This document shows, piece by piece, positions 1 to 10,600 of a stretch of 57,402 nt of DNA. Both the position numbers and the translations under genes were made by a program. The first letter of the stretch is position 1, and each line of letters starts with the position of its first letter. The DNA comes from a virus. A model generated the notes under the pieces. It ran no database searches, was not told the DNA's origin, and saw nothing but the letters and a program-made list of their open reading frames with translations. Location: IMG/VR virus record IMGVR_UViG_3300049460_000367, positions 1 through 57,402 of that record. One strand, given 5' to 3'.

Positions 1-246
1 ATGAGCGACAAGAAGCTGCTTTCTGAAATCCTACTTGCGCTGAACCACAACCAGATGGGTCTTGGCGCAGCCATCGAGGAACTGGCGAACTGGGCCGAGG
101 CAAATGGCGGTGGTGTGGCAGCCGGCCACGCCCGCGACGCGCTGCAGTGCCTGGATCTAACCCTTGAAGTCATCGTGGGCGGCGCGGCCCAGATTTTGAG
201 CAGTTCAGATACTGAGCCTGATTTTGTGGACACCACCAAGCACTGA
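1..246 (+). CDS. Small hypothetical protein, family shared with the 44.4-kb gene
   Basis: An 81-aa soluble protein without a domain I can name. Its N-terminal half matches the 72-aa protein at 44352-44570 in pattern: LNxN, M, L, A, EE, W, then a Gly-containing turn and a hydrophobic helix with VI. A disrupted relative lies at 41697-41864, so the window carries three members of one small family. The helical heptad-like spacing suggests a small helical or dimeric protein. It precedes the SRAP gene by 54 bp on the same strand and may share its transcript. The window starts at its ATG, so no upstream signal can be judged. Confidence 0.6.
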   Translation: MSDKKLLSEILLALNHNQMGLGAAIEELANWAEANGGGVAAGHARDALQCLDLTLEVIVGGAAQILSSSDTEPDFVDTTKH

Positions 247-300
247 GCCGTTGTAAAGCGGACAGCTATGCTTTGAGCTCTCCATCTGGAGGGTTTCCCA

Positions 301-990
301 ATGTGCGGAAGATTGTCCCAGTACCACGGCATCCACGATTTCGTTGCTGCGCTGAGCATGCCCAACGCCCTGGCCAACACCGCGGGCGATCAGCCGCTCG
401 ATCGCTACAACGTGGCGCCATCTACTCGAGTTGCCCTGCTCCACGTTGAAAATGAAACTCTGCACGCCGACCTGGTGCGCTGGGGATGGAGGCCACACTG
501 GGCCACCGACCGACCACCGCCGATCAATGCACGCGCCGAGAAAGTTGCACATGGGCCTTTTTTCCGGGCGATCTGGCCACGCCGCGCCATTACTCCGATC
601 GACAACTGGTTCGAATGGGTGGACGAAGGTGGCCCCAAAAAACAGCCCTACCTCATCCGGCGTCGAGACGGTGCGCCCATCCTGTGTGCCACCATCGGCC
701 AATACCCCGTCGATGGCCACGAACCGCAGGACCATGATGGCTTCGTGATCATCACTGCCGATGCCCAGGGCGGCATGGTCGACATTCATGACCGCCGGCC
801 TGTCGTCCTAGCGTCAGACCTGGCCCGGGAATGGCTCGACCCGGCCACGCCCAAGGAGCGCGCCGAACAGATTGTGTTGTACCAAGGTGAACCGACCGAA
901 GCTTTCGAGTGGTTTAGGGTCAGCCCCTGTGTGGGCAATGTACGGAATCAAGGCGCGGAGCTGATCGCGCCCATGGCCGGACCGGTGTAG
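301..990 (+). CDS. yedK: SRAP/YedK (HMCES-like) SOS response-associated protein
   Basis: A 229-aa SRAP protein. This family forms a thiazolidine crosslink with abasic sites in single-stranded DNA through the N-terminal Cys2. The start MCGR exposes Cys2 after Met removal. Other conserved elements are visible: the NARAEKV segment with the catalytic Asn, NWFEW with the conserved Glu, and VDIHDR with the conserved His. Length matches the family. An AGGG-type ribosome site (GGAGGGTTTCCC) precedes the ATG. It points toward the convergent lysis genes at the prophage edge. I see no LexA box in the 54 bp upstream. It may protect DNA during phage replication, or be a host gene picked up at the boundary. 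Confidence 0.93.
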   Translation: MCGRLSQYHGIHDFVAALSMPNALANTAGDQPLDRYNVAPSTRVALLHVENETLHADLVRWGWRPHWATDRPPPINARAEKVAHGPFFRAIWPRRAITPIDNWFEWVDEGGPKKQPYLIRRRDGAPILCATIGQYPVDGHEPQDHDGFVIITADAQGGMVDIHDRRPVVLASDLAREWLDPATPKERAEQIVLYQGEPTEAFEWFRVSPCVGNVRNQGAELIAPMAGPV

Positions 991-1000
991 GCGATCCTGA

Positions 1001-1261
1001 TCACTGGCACGCCACATTCGCCGCTGCAAGCTGCCTCTCGTATCCCTGTCTCTGCCGGATCTCCGCCAGCAGCGCCCGGACCTTCGTTTCCAGAGGGTCG
1101 GCCTTCTTGAGGCTGACCGTGGCAAAGGACGGAACTTCAACCAGCGCCACCTTGCACGGCACCGGCACGGCCACCTCCACCTTCACTGTGCGCATCTCCG
1201 GCTCCTGGTGCGCGCAGCCCGCCAGCACCAGCCCCAATCCCACCACCAGCAATGCCCTCAT
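1001..1261 (-). CDS. o-spanin, Rz1-like outer-membrane lipoprotein
   Basis: An 86-aa lipoprotein with a short hydrophobic signal and a lipobox ending LAGC, so Cys15 should be lipidated and the protein anchored in the outer membrane. Its start overlaps the stop of the upstream i-spanin gene by ATGA. In lambda, Rz and Rz1 join inner and outer membranes at the last step of lysis, and this order and coupling fit that role. The body is longer and less proline-rich than lambda Rz1, so the assignment leans on the lipobox and the neighbour. It is the last gene of the leftward late operon. Confidence 0.8.
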   Translation of the reverse strand: MRALLVVGLGLVLAGCAHQEPEMRTVKVEVAVPVPCKVALVEVPSFATVSLKKADPLETKVRALLAEIRQRQGYERQLAAANVACQ

Positions 1262-1632
1262 AACCCCAACTCCTTGTCGATCACCGTGGTTGCCGCGGCG
1301 CAGCTGTCGCCGCCGATGTGCTCTTGCTGGATGCGGTTCGCCTCGCCGTAGTCGGTCTTGGCCTGCTCCTGGGCGGTGGCCACTGCCTTGGCCGCATCCG
1401 CGGCGCGGTCCTTGGCCTGCTGGGCCAGGTCACCCAGCTTCTGGCTTTGCTCCTGGGTCAGCTGCACCAGGTTGTTCCGCGCGGCCGTGCAGGTGGTGGT
1501 CTGGCCGTTGGCGACGTCGAGCAGCGGCCGGTAGTGCCCTGCCGCCAGCCACACCCCAGCCCCGCCGCCCAACGCCAACAGCAGAAGCGCTGCCGCCACC
1601 ACGAACAACACCTTCAGTTGCGCCGGAGTCAT
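1258..1632 (-). CDS. i-spanin, Rz-like inner-membrane protein
   Basis: A 124-aa protein with one N-terminal membrane segment (about residues 8-31, rich in V, A, L and G) followed by a long alanine- and glutamine-rich helical region (about 45-100) likely to form a coiled coil in the periplasm. This is the usual build of an Rz-type i-spanin or the related DUF2514 group. The gene is coupled by 4-bp ATGA overlaps to the endolysin upstream and the o-spanin downstream. The three together form the terminal lysis cassette; the holin is elsewhere, near 28 kb. Confidence 0.8.
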   Translation of the reverse strand: MTPAQLKVLFVVAAALLLLALGGGAGVWLAAGHYRPLLDVANGQTTTCTAARNNLVQLTQEQSQKLGDLAQQAKDRAADAAKAVATAQEQAKTDYGEANRIQQEHIGGDSCAAATTVIDKELGL

Positions 1633-2087
1633 GCCAGAGCCCTGCGCACGCCTTCGGACACTACGGCCGGGCTGTACGGATTACCCCCGTTCTCATGCAC
1701 GATGATGCCCAAGACGAGTCCGGTGAGCCTCTTCACGTCCTTCAGCGCCAACGGCTGATTGGCAGTGACACCCATTGCCTTGGCCACGGCCTGAATGTAG
1801 GCCTCGGTGTTGTTCTCGTTGCCCGGGGCCCAGCGGCTGATGACTTCGTGAACGGTGTCGATGCCCGGAGCACCCACACCTGGTATGCCGTCCTTGCCCC
1901 GGTAGTTGAGGATCAGCTTGCCCATGGCGCGGATGCCGTTCTCTGGGCAGTCGAACAAGGCGAAGCGAGGGCTCGGCACGCCAGCTGTCTTGGGCTCCAG
2001 GCCGATCTGGCCTACCCAGTCGTTGCGGGGGTTGAAGTCGATGTTCCCAGGATTTCTGTTCCTGACGCCGCGGGAAATGGCAGGCAT
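1629..2087 (-). CDS. Endolysin, lysozyme-like (often labelled structural protein P5)
   Basis: A 152-aa lysozyme-like muramidase or transglycosylase that would cut peptidoglycan at the end of infection. The opening RNRNPGNIDFNPRNDW, the block FALFDCPENGIRAMGKLILNY split over residues 42-62, and the later SRWAPGNENN turn are typical of the small Pseudomonas phage lysozyme family frequently annotated as structural protein P5. There is no signal peptide or membrane segment, so release needs a holin. GGAGAAAAGTAA precedes the ATG. Its stop overlaps the i-spanin start. Intrinsic terminator-like hairpin 2103-2129 lies just upstream of its ribosome site. Confidence 0.82.
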   Translation of the reverse strand: MPAISRGVRNRNPGNIDFNPRNDWVGQIGLEPKTAGVPSPRFALFDCPENGIRAMGKLILNYRGKDGIPGVGAPGIDTVHEVISRWAPGNENNTEAYIQAVAKAMGVTANQPLALKDVKRLTGLVLGIIVHENGGNPYSPAVVSEGVRRALA

Positions 2088-2102
2088 TTACTTTTCTCCA
2101 GA

Positions 2103-2129
2103 CGAAAAAAAGCCCGCGCAGTGGCGGGC
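2103..2129 (-). terminator. Intrinsic terminator-like hairpin before endolysin
   Basis: On the minus strand GCCCGC and GCGGGC form a 6-bp GC stem followed by seven T. It sits between the 71-aa gene and the endolysin, inside the late operon. Confidence 0.75.
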
Positions 2130-2147
2130 ATGGCGGATGAACCTGAG

Positions 2148-2363
2148 TCAGGCGATCGGGTCTTGCTCAGCGTCAGGCACCGGCATGGCAGTGACGGTGA
2201 CCTTGGCGGTGTAGGTGTTCAGCAGCTGCGCTGTACGGACGGTGGCCTGGGGTTGGGCGTTCAGCAGATCACGGGCAGCGGTGTCCGCTTCCTCGGCCGT
2301 GGCGTAAACCACCTGGTGGATTGGGTCGAAGGCATTGCTGGCATTGATGACGACATAGGGCAT
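2148..2363 (-). CDS. Hypothetical 71-aa phage protein
   Basis: A 71-aa protein that I do not recognise as a named family. It has a short beta-like N-terminus (PYVVINA), a helix rich in Ala, Glu and Asp (ATAEEADTAARDLL) and a second beta-rich half. This layout recalls small single-domain phage proteins encoded between tail fibre assembly and lysis genes. A strong GGAGATACACC ribosome site precedes the ATG, and terminator-like hairpins flank the gene on both sides, which supports it being a real, separately tuned cistron. Confidence 0.65.
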   Translation of the reverse strand: MPYVVINASNAFDPIHQVVYATAEEADTAARDLLNAQPQATVRTAQLLNTYTAKVTVTAMPVPDAEQDPIA

Positions 2364-2391
2364 GGTGTATCTCCGGTTTCAAAATTTGGGC

Positions 2392-2417
2392 AAAAATAAA
2401 CCCGCTCAGTGGCGGGT
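2392..2417 (-). terminator. Intrinsic terminator-like hairpin downstream of fibre assembly gene
   Basis: Minus strand ACCCGC/GCGGGT stem followed by an interrupted T tract (TTTATTTTTG). Located between the fibre assembly gene and the 71-aa gene. Confidence 0.6.
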
Positions 2418-2438
2418 GCAGTGTTCTTGTTGCAGGGG

Positions 2439-3005
2439 TCAGATGGGCGCATCAGGCCAGTCAATATCGATCGGGTAGCCAGGCTGTTCGGCGATCTTGC
2501 TCAGCGTAACGCGGTACTTCTTCCAGGCCTTGAGCCGATCGATATCCGCCGGGCTGGCCTCTTCGAGGTCAACAGCATCCTGCAGCGGGGTAATCACATA
2601 GTCCGCATACGCCCGCAACTGCGCCTGCGCGGACTGCACCACGACCAATGGGTCTGGAACAGGCTCAGGCTCCGCTGGTGCCGGCTCAGGCATTGCTGGG
2701 ATCACCCAATCGGTGACGGCCACATGAAGCGTGATGCTGTGCACCAGGTCGGACGGCGCGCCATCGCGACTGACTTCAACGGCTAGATCTTCACCATCGA
2801 ACCCGATACTGACCGTGGCATCGCTATCAAGCTGATTGACCACATACCCCCAGCCCTCGGGCAGCGGCACCATGCCGAGCGTGCCACTGATAATGTATTG
2901 GCCGGTGTTGACTTTCAGGCTGGTTATATCTCGACTGCCCAATGACGAAATATCAAGGATTTCGCCGGTTGAGCCCAGAATGTTAATTGCTGCTCGTGCT
3001 GTCAT
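2439..3005 (-). CDS. Tail fibre assembly protein (chaperone)
   Basis: A 188-aa protein whose C-terminal third looks like the caudoviral tail fibre assembly family: a helix QAQLRAYADYVITPLQDAV, then DIDRLKAWKKYRV and an ending DIDWPDAPI. These proteins help fold or trimerise the distal fibre encoded just upstream. The first half (about residues 1-105) is beta-rich and different, perhaps a domain specific to this fibre. The ATG follows the fibre stop codon directly, so translation is coupled. Confidence 0.82.
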   Translation of the reverse strand: MTARAAINILGSTGEILDISSLGSRDITSLKVNTGQYIISGTLGMVPLPEGWGYVVNQLDSDATVSIGFDGEDLAVEVSRDGAPSDLVHSITLHVAVTDWVIPAMPEPAPAEPEPVPDPLVVVQSAQAQLRAYADYVITPLQDAVDLEEASPADIDRLKAWKKYRVTLSKIAEQPGYPIDIDWPDAPI

Positions 3006-3608
3006 TTAAACCGCCTTCAGTGTGCCGTCTGCGGCTCTGGTGGTATTACCTTCATGATAAATTTTGAAAGAGTTCGCGCCAAACGACCAGCCTCCAACTT
3101 TAAAAACATTGTCAGTGTCGATACCTAGATGACAGCCGAACTTTCCATCTCTTAAAAAAGAGATAACGGCCGAAGCGGCATCGTTTGAGCTATTCCCGAT
3201 ATTGAGAGCGGTATTGTAGTCATTGCCGGTACTTGAGATCGACGCGATATTGGGAGGCGCGCCACTGACGAGTCGTGTGCCCACACTCCCATTTGGATTG
3301 TTCAATGCCAGGCCGCCCAGCGCCTTGATCGCCGCAAGTCCAGTGGTAGCACCCGTTCCGCCCTTGCTGATCGGGACCGTATTCTCGACGGCTACGCTGC
3401 CAATTCCCAGCGCTGTGCGCGCTGCTGCAGCCGTAGTTGCACCAGTGCCACCCTTGGCGACTGGCAAAGCTGTCGGCAAAGTGTCACCGCCCAGCGCGGC
3501 ATAAACCTCAGCCAATGAATTGTTGATTTTCCCAAATGCGGTAGTGGCCGGTTCGCCCTTCTTGCCGTTTGGCTGGACAGTGGTCATATCAATAATTTGT
3601 CTTGCCAT
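3006..3608 (-). CDS. Short tail fibre protein with GGTGATT repeats
   Basis: A 200-aa fibre. It contains two copies of the motif KGGTGATT (around residues 52 and 82), a hallmark of phage fibre shafts, each followed by an A-x-ALG segment. The C-terminal part ends with FGANSFKIYHEGNTT, a pattern common at fibre tips before an adhesin domain; here it stops at about residue 200, so the fibre is short and has no obvious large receptor domain. The start is supported by GGAG 5 bp upstream. Neighbours are its assembly protein downstream and two tail-tip accessory proteins upstream. Confidence 0.85.
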   Translation of the reverse strand: MARQIIDMTTVQPNGKKGEPATTAFGKINNSLAEVYAALGGDTLPTALPVAKGGTGATTAAAARTALGIGSVAVENTVPISKGGTGATTGLAAIKALGGLALNNPNGSVGTRLVSGAPPNIASISSTGNDYNTALNIGNSSNDAASAVISFLRDGKFGCHLGIDTDNVFKVGGWSFGANSFKIYHEGNTTRAADGTLKAV

Positions 3609-3617
3609 GAAAACTCC

Positions 3618-4298
3618 TTATGCGTTCATCTTGGCGAATATGGTCGGTAGGTAGATAAACACTGGATTGGATGAACCAGAGGCTACCAGCCAAAGCTTGT
3701 TGGCCGGGAAATCCCATAGAGTACCCAGCAATCTGCCTGCAGCACTTCCGCAAACCATACTCATGCCAATATTGTTAATCAGCATGTATTCATCCTCTGG
3801 GAAGTTGAAATCCACCGTGAAATAGTTTCGCGTATCCCCTTGAGACCCGCTTTCGTACTTGACGTAAGTCCAGGTCTGATAAGCGCGGGTAAACACCGCC
3901 GAGGGCGTGCCGCTGTCAAACAGCATGTTTGACGCCCCATCCCACAGGCGCAGGCCAAACGGCGCAGAAGCCACAGCCCGGAAGGCGGCCGCGAAATAGC
4001 GACCGCTGGGCGGCTGAGTAAATACGTTGAACGCTCTTACATAGAACCCAGTCCAGTTTCCGGGGCTACCTAAAACCTTGCACAGCGATGCGCTTGCCAC
4101 TGCGCCTACTGTGTCAGGCCGAATGAACACCAGCGGTGGCTCTTGCGTGGTGATCGGCGCGGGAAACTGAGTCACCGAGCCAAGGTTGGATTCCTGAGTC
4201 GGCCCATACCGACCCGAGCAAATGACACAGAGCCGGGCATATTCAGAGTCAAGCGTTACCACGCCGCTGTTATTGGTGAACTGCAGACCAAAAGCCAT
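3618..4298 (-). CDS. Tail tip accessory protein, beta-rich
   Basis: A 226-aa protein, MAFGLQFTNNSGVVTLDSEY at the start, predicted mainly beta-rich. Its opening resembles phage proteins beginning M-x-(Y/F)-G-x-x-x-x with a DUF6453-like fold, found downstream of gpJ homologues in Pseudomonas phages. I infer a structural or receptor-related role from position between gpJ and the fibre. Its ATG shares one base with the stop of the upstream 108-aa gene (TAATG), so the two are translationally coupled. Confidence 0.65.
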   Translation of the reverse strand: MAFGLQFTNNSGVVTLDSEYARLCVICSGRYGPTQESNLGSVTQFPAPITTQEPPLVFIRPDTVGAVASASLCKVLGSPGNWTGFYVRAFNVFTQPPSGRYFAAAFRAVASAPFGLRLWDGASNMLFDSGTPSAVFTRAYQTWTYVKYESGSQGDTRNYFTVDFNFPEDEYMLINNIGMSMVCGSAAGRLLGTLWDFPANKLWLVASGSSNPVFIYLPTIFAKMNA

Positions 4299-4624
4299 TA
4301 CGCAAACCTTATAACGATGAGTCGCATTGAGTCGACTGAGCTTGTATTCGCCGTGGCATAGCCGCGAAGGTAGTTGTAGACGCGCGCCGCCCCGTTGATC
4401 ACCTCCGACTCAAACTGAGTGGCCAGGTCAGCATAAGCACCAATCGGCACCAGCAGCGCCACGCTGTTGCCGGGGGTTATCCCGTCCACTGGGTAGGTGA
4501 TGATGCTCTGCCCAGAGAACTGAGATCGACTCACCACCGTGCTGAACACCACGCGCATCGTGAACGAGTTTTCGTTGAGTTGAAGGGCGCCATCGGCGCC
4601 CCAGATCCGCATCCCATAACTCAT
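4298..4624 (-). CDS. Small tail protein, DUF6453-like
   Basis: A 108-aa protein starting MSYGMRIWGADGALQLNENS, a pattern I associate with DUF6453-like tail accessory proteins that follow gpJ. The GADG/NENSF segment and the beta-rich remainder suggest a small sandwich domain. The start overlaps the gpJ stop by ATGA and the stop touches the next start, so it lies in a tightly coupled gpJ, this gene, 226-aa gene series. A direct role in host recognition is possible but only inferred. Confidence 0.68.
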   Translation of the reverse strand: MSYGMRIWGADGALQLNENSFTMRVVFSTVVSRSQFSGQSIITYPVDGITPGNSVALLVPIGAYADLATQFESEVINGAARVYNYLRGYATANTSSVDSMRLIVIRFA

Positions 4625-7600
4625 GCGTCCAAATCTCCCAGTTGCACCCGCTTGACGCCGTTCTGGTCGAAGACCTTCAGCGCCCGGTTGGTGATGGCCA
4701 TCCTGCCGCCCCCAGGGGCTGGGCCGTTGAATTCAAGATTGCCGGCCTTATCCAGACGCCAGCCCTGCACGCCCGGCACATAGTTGTCGGACTGCAGGTA
4801 CTGGCCGATCTGCAGCATCGTGATGCTGCCGTTCTGAATGAACGCCGAGTTCATGAACACCTGGCCGCCCTGCACCACAAACGGTGTGAAGGTCGTGCCG
4901 CCGGCCAGGGTGCCGACGATGGCGAAGCGATCAGCTGAGACCAGGAACTGACTCTGCAGCCCGGCCCCGTTGTCCTCGATCCCCAGGCCGATCCCCGCCG
5001 CCACGTACTGGCCGTTTGCGTTGATCTGCATCTTCACCGACCACATGGTGCTCAGTTGGCCGTCCATATTGGCCTGAGCCTGGGCGACGGTCTGTACCGC
5101 GGCGCTGTTCTCGCCGGTTTTCACCTCGACGGTATCCATGCGCCTGGCCGTGACCCCGTTCGCATCCGCGCTCACGGATTGCACCGTGACCGTGCCGGCA
5201 TATACGGTGCTCTCCCCCACGCTCCAGTCGTCGTCGCCGACGTAATCCGGCGTGAGCTGCGCGTACAAGCCATCTGTACGCTGGGCCTGAGCCGTGATCG
5301 CCGCTTCCGTGCTGGTCACCCGCGTGTCGATAGAGCTGATCGCGCCCGCCTGGCCAGTATTGACGCCTTCGGCGGCGGTAACACGGTTGGTCAGGCTGGT
5401 CAGTGACGCGCCTTGGCTGGTGATCGTGGTGCCTTGCTGGGTCACCGTGCCACTCAGCGAACTGAGTGCAGCAGAGGTTGCGGCTTGGTCAGCGGTCAGT
5501 GTCTTGGCGTTGTCCTTCCAGCCAGTCATGACCGGCGAAATTTCAAGCTGCGCGCGATCCCACTCCACGAAGCCGGCAGACAGCGACGCGGTGCCGACAA
5601 CCCGATACAGCAGGTCAACGGACACGGCGTTCACTGGTGCGGCGGCTGCCGTTCGAGTGACACGCTGGACGCTGCCATCGGCAGTGATCGAAGTCGGCCC
5701 ATCAGTGCCGATGGTGGTGCCAGCGGCATCCTTGAACTGGAAGTACAGACGCAAGATCAGACCGGCCGTTGCGCGAGCATATGCGGACATCGAAAGCACC
5801 TGGCCTGAGCTGACGCTCGGGCGGTTAGCCCCAACAATGCCTGTGTCGACATAGTTGCTTGCTGTCAGGCCTGACAGTTCCACGCGTTGCGCCTTGCCCG
5901 CTGGATCGATACCTGAAGCGACCAAACTCGGTACAGATGCGGCGCCAGCACCATTGCCAAGTCTCCAGCCCTCCGCAAGACCGGATGTTGTCCCGACCTT
6001 TTCGAAAGAAGGGTTGTACAGCAGGTTCTCCCCTCCGACAGAGCCAATGCTGTTGTTCAGCGAGGTGATCGACGAGGACTGGCTGGTGATCGTGTTCTCG
6101 GCGCTGGTGACGCGCGCATCCAGCGCCGTGTTAGCTGACGCCGCAGCGTTGTATTGACGGGTCGAGGTGCCAGGGACGAACGAGCCGGCGACCTGCGAGG
6201 CGCCAATCTGCCGCTCTAACATGAAGCCATCAAACCAAGTGACCCCAGTAGCGATAGGCTTTTGGGTAAAGAACACCATCACGGCTTGACTAACCAGAGC
6301 TGCTGGCATGGTCACAGGGACCGTGTAGCGGGCCATGGTTGTGGTAATTGCTTGCTGAGCCAGTTCCACTTCTACAGTAGCGCCAACTGAATTCAGGTAA
6401 CGGACACGCACCGACAGGGTGTGGGCAACATCGCCCTTGGCCCAGAATGAGCAAATGTACTTACCGCTTGGCGTCAGGCGAAGGTTGAAGTCAGCTTGGC
6501 TGCTCCCCAGGTACAGGTAATCCTGCACGGTTGGAGAGGTCGAAGTAAACTTCAGCAGGAACCCGCCAGTTGCAGTTGTATCCGCTTCAGAGGTGATAGT
6601 TGCCGCGAATGCCTTGTTCATCGTAGGGAGCGCCGCGAAAAAGCTGGTGAACTCGCCTGGGATGAGGTTGGTACCGTTCCCGGAAATCCCGTTTACCGTG
6701 GCTTGGATAGATGTGATCGACGCTCCCTGCGAAGTGATCGCCCCTTCCGCAACAGTTACCCGGTTGGTCAGCGAATCTACCGACGCTGCACTGGCCTTCG
6801 CTCCCAAACCGCTCGTGGCGTTGTTGACGCTGTTTTCCAGCGACGTAACGCGAGCGCCCTGGCTGGTCACGACTCCCTCAACGGTTGTCACGCGACCAGT
6901 GAGCGCAGTTGTCGCAGCAGCACTCACTGCGACATCGGTCGCGACGACGCCGTTATTGTCACTCCACCCGCTCATTGCTGAAGCAATTTCAACCTGGCAG
7001 CGGTCAACGTCTACCACTGCCGAGCCAATATCAGCCGTACCGTAAATAACGATAAAAGGAACACAGGAAACTGCATCTACTGGCGCGGTAAACGTGACAC
7101 TGACCCTCTGCCATGTTCCGTCGCCGGTAGTGTTCAAGGTATTGCCGGTCGATGCGTTGGTGCCGTCGGCCCTGGTTGCCCAGTATTCTGGGCGGAATTT
7201 AACCCCGACAGGCGCCTTCACATAGAACGATTCGGTAACGTCCTTTCCTGGTTGGATTGTCGCTCTATGGGTTGCGTCAAGACCTAGCGCATACCATGAC
7301 GTCGCGCTCAGACCCGAGATGTTCATTCTCTGCGCCTTCTCGCCATAGGCCAGGCTAGAGTCGACAATTGAATTGACGGAGGTTACGCCCGCCCCGTTGC
7401 GCACATACCACCCCTGCGCCACGCCTGCCGAGCCCTCGCGCTCGAAAGATGGGTTGTAAGCGAGGTTCTGTCCCCCGAGCGACCCGATGCTCGCATTGAT
7501 CGCGGTAATGCTGTTGCCTTGAGCGGTCAGAGTGGTTCCCTGCTGCGTCACGGTGTTGCTGAGAGCTGAGACGGTGCTCGACTCGGCCTTAGTCGCCACC

Positions 7601-10600
7601 TGAGCCAGCGCGCTTGCCGCAGCCGCCGACGCATCAGTCGCCGCTTTGTCCGTCACTGCCACCCAGACGCTGCCCGTCCAACGTTTCGGGGTGTTCGCGT
7701 TGCTGGTGATGTCGATCCAAAGGTTTTGCGCCAACTGATCGGCCGCAACGGGCGTGGTCGACTGCACCAGCACCTTGCCCTTGCCACCGGCAAGGGTGTT
7801 CGCCGCATTGGCGGCATTCTGCGCCGCAGTAACGTTGCCGTTGGTGGTGGTCAGGCTGTTGTTCAGGCTGGTGATCGAGTCACCCTGACTGGTCAACTTA
7901 CCTTCAGCGCTGGTCACCCGCGTGGTCAGGCTGTTGACCGCTGCAGCATCGGCCTTGGTGTTGGCCACCGACAGTGCATTGGCGGCCGCGGCCGCAGCGT
8001 CCGTCGCCACCTTGTCAGTCACTGCAGCCCACGCCGAACCATTCCACCGTTTCGGGGTGTTGGCCCCGCCGGTGATGTCGATCCACAGGTTCTGTACCAG
8101 CTGGTCGGCAGCAGCCGGCGCAGCCGTTTGTACCAATACCTTGCCCTTGCCACCGGCCAGGGTGTTCGCCGCGTTAGCCGCGTTTTGCGCTGCCGTCACG
8201 TTGGTGTTGGTGGTCGTCAGGCTGTTGTTCAGCCCGGTGATCGACGAACCCTGGCTGCTGATCGTGCCTTCTGCCGTGGTGACACGGGTGGTCAGGCTAT
8301 TGACCGCTGCAGCATCCGCCTTGGTGTTGGCCAGCGACAGTGCATTGGTAGCCGCTGCAGCAGCATCCGTCGCCACCTTGTCGGTCACTGCAGCCCACGC
8401 CGAACCATTCCAGCGTTTCGGCGTGTTCGCCCCACCTGTGATGTCGATCCAAAGGTTTTGCGCAAGCTGGTCGGCAGCGGTCGGCGCAGCAGTCTGGACC
8501 AGCACCTTGCCTTTCGAGCCGGCCAACGTGTTGGCAGCGTTCGCCGCATTCTGTGCGGCAGTCACGTTGGTGTTGGTGGTCGTCAGACTGTTGCTCAGTC
8601 CTGTCAGCGCAGTGCCCTGGCTGGTGTTGACGCCCTCGACGCTGGTCAGGCGGCTCTCGGCGGTGGTGACCCGCGCAGCCAGTCCGTTCGAGTCACTGAC
8701 TACCTGACCAACGTCCAGCCAATAGGTGGAGTTCGGCGGCGCCTTCGCACCAGTCTCGTCCGCCGGCACCGCGATCTTGGCCTGGTACAGCCGACCATCC
8801 AGGCGAGTCGAATCACCAGCCTTGTAGGCCTGGTCCTTCTGGTACTCGGCCGAATCGATGATGTCGGCAACCTGCTGATTGAGATCGACCACCTGGTTGT
8901 TGATATCGGCGACAACGGCTTGTACTTCAGCTACCTGGTCGTTGACCTGCGCAACCTGGTCACTGACTGTCTGAATTTGCTCGTCGACCACCTGCTTCGC
9001 TTCGTCCAGGCGATTGCTCACGGAGCCCGGCAGACTCGGCGGGCCGTCGATCAGATCGATGCGGTCGCTCAGTTCCTTGCCCAGTTCGGTTTCGCCGATC
9101 TGGCCGGCGATCATGTCCAGGATCGGACCCGCCTCGGCGCTGGCCTGTCCCATCACCCCGCTGCCGACCGGGTACCACGGCCCGATATTGCCGGTGCGGT
9201 CCACCAGGCGCGCCCAGAAGAAGAATCGGGCGCCTGCCAGCAACTGCTGCATGCTGTAGGCGTTTTGTGGGTAGGCCAGGTCAGCCAGCTTGGTTGCCGT
9301 GGCCAAGTCCGTGGTCGGGCCATACCAGAGCTCGGTCCGCTGGGTGTCTTCGGCGCCAGCCGGGAATGCCCACTTCAGGCCGATGCCGAACAACAGCGGC
9401 GTGGCGACAAGCGACGTCACTGCCGGTGGCAAACCTTCCTTGCCGTTGAGCTGGGTCAGGACCGATGTCCGCCAAGTCGAAGAAATGTCGAACGCGCTCA
9501 CGGCGCGCACGCGGGCAAGATAGCCGCCCGCGTAAATGCCGGTGATATCAACGCTGTTGTTGCCGGTACGTTGGACCTTGATCCAGTTGCCGCTATCCTT
9601 GCGCCATTCCACGTCGTAGGCGACCGCACCGGCCACCGCCGGCCAGGAGATCGTCATGGTGGTGACAGCCAGGCCCTGGGCGATTGCAGTAGTGGATGCC
9701 AACGCAATGCTGGCCGGGGCCGGCACGACAGTGATCGGAATGACGCTGATCGGTCGCTCCTCGAGGCGCGCGCCAGTGTCGATGTAGTCGAACTTGCTCG
9801 GCTCGTACTGCAGCGCATTGATCTCGTAGTCGCCCTCGGTGGTGCGCTTGACGCTCAGCACGCGGTAGAGCGGAATGGCCAGATCATTGGCATCCAGTGC
9901 CCACTGCAGTTGCGCCACAGGTGTTTGGCTATACGCGGTGGTGACGGTGATCGCCCGCCCGCTCACCGACTGTACGGTGCGACCCTCGGCCTTGCCGTTT
10001 GGCAGGTTTATGATTAGGCGATCGCCGGCCTTGGCCTGGGTGTCGCGGTCCAGGGTGATTACGCGAGCGGTCGCCACCGAGATGCGACCACCTACCTCCC
10101 GACCCGCCAGCAGCGTGTCGGCGATCGGGATGATGTAGCCCGGCAGCGGAATGCTGCCCTCCATGCCGGTCTTGAAGCTCACCGTCCGGTCCTGGCTGTT
10201 GCTCATCACCACCCATTTACCGCGGCGCTGGGCCTCAGATGCCCGGGTGCAGCCGATGGCACTGATCTCCGTCGGCTTGTCGCCAAAACGACGCTGCAGC
10301 TCCAGGTCGGCGTACGGAATAACGTCGGTGTCGTAGTTGTTCGACGGGTTGTCGTAGCTGACCAGAGCCCGGGTGTAGCGGGTCTTCGACGAGGCGCTGC
10401 CGTAGGAAAACTTCCCGTCGATGACGTTCGCCCGAGTGAACACATAGTCGAAGTCCTGGGCGCGCGGCATATCCGCCTGCATCACCAGTTGGCCCTGGGC
10501 CCAGTACGTCATCCCCCGATAAATGCCGGCGATATCCCGCAGCAGCGACCAGGCGTCAGCCTTGCCTTGGAGGTTCATGTCACACAGAAAGCGCGGCTCA

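Noticed and set aside
1107-2399. Plus-strand frame of 430 codons opposite the lysis genes
   Set aside because: It runs antisense across three well-supported lysis genes and two terminators; the protein is low-complexity Arg/Pro/Ser.
7563-8660. Regular repeats considered as a CRISPR array
   Set aside because: Units are 366 bp, in frame within gene J, without short repeat/spacer alternation. No CRISPR array is seen in the window.
7726-10017. Long plus-strand frame of 763 codons opposite gene J
   Set aside because: It is the antisense shadow of the repetitive, GC-rich J gene. Composition is Arg/Gly-rich without domains and there is no suitable ribosome site.
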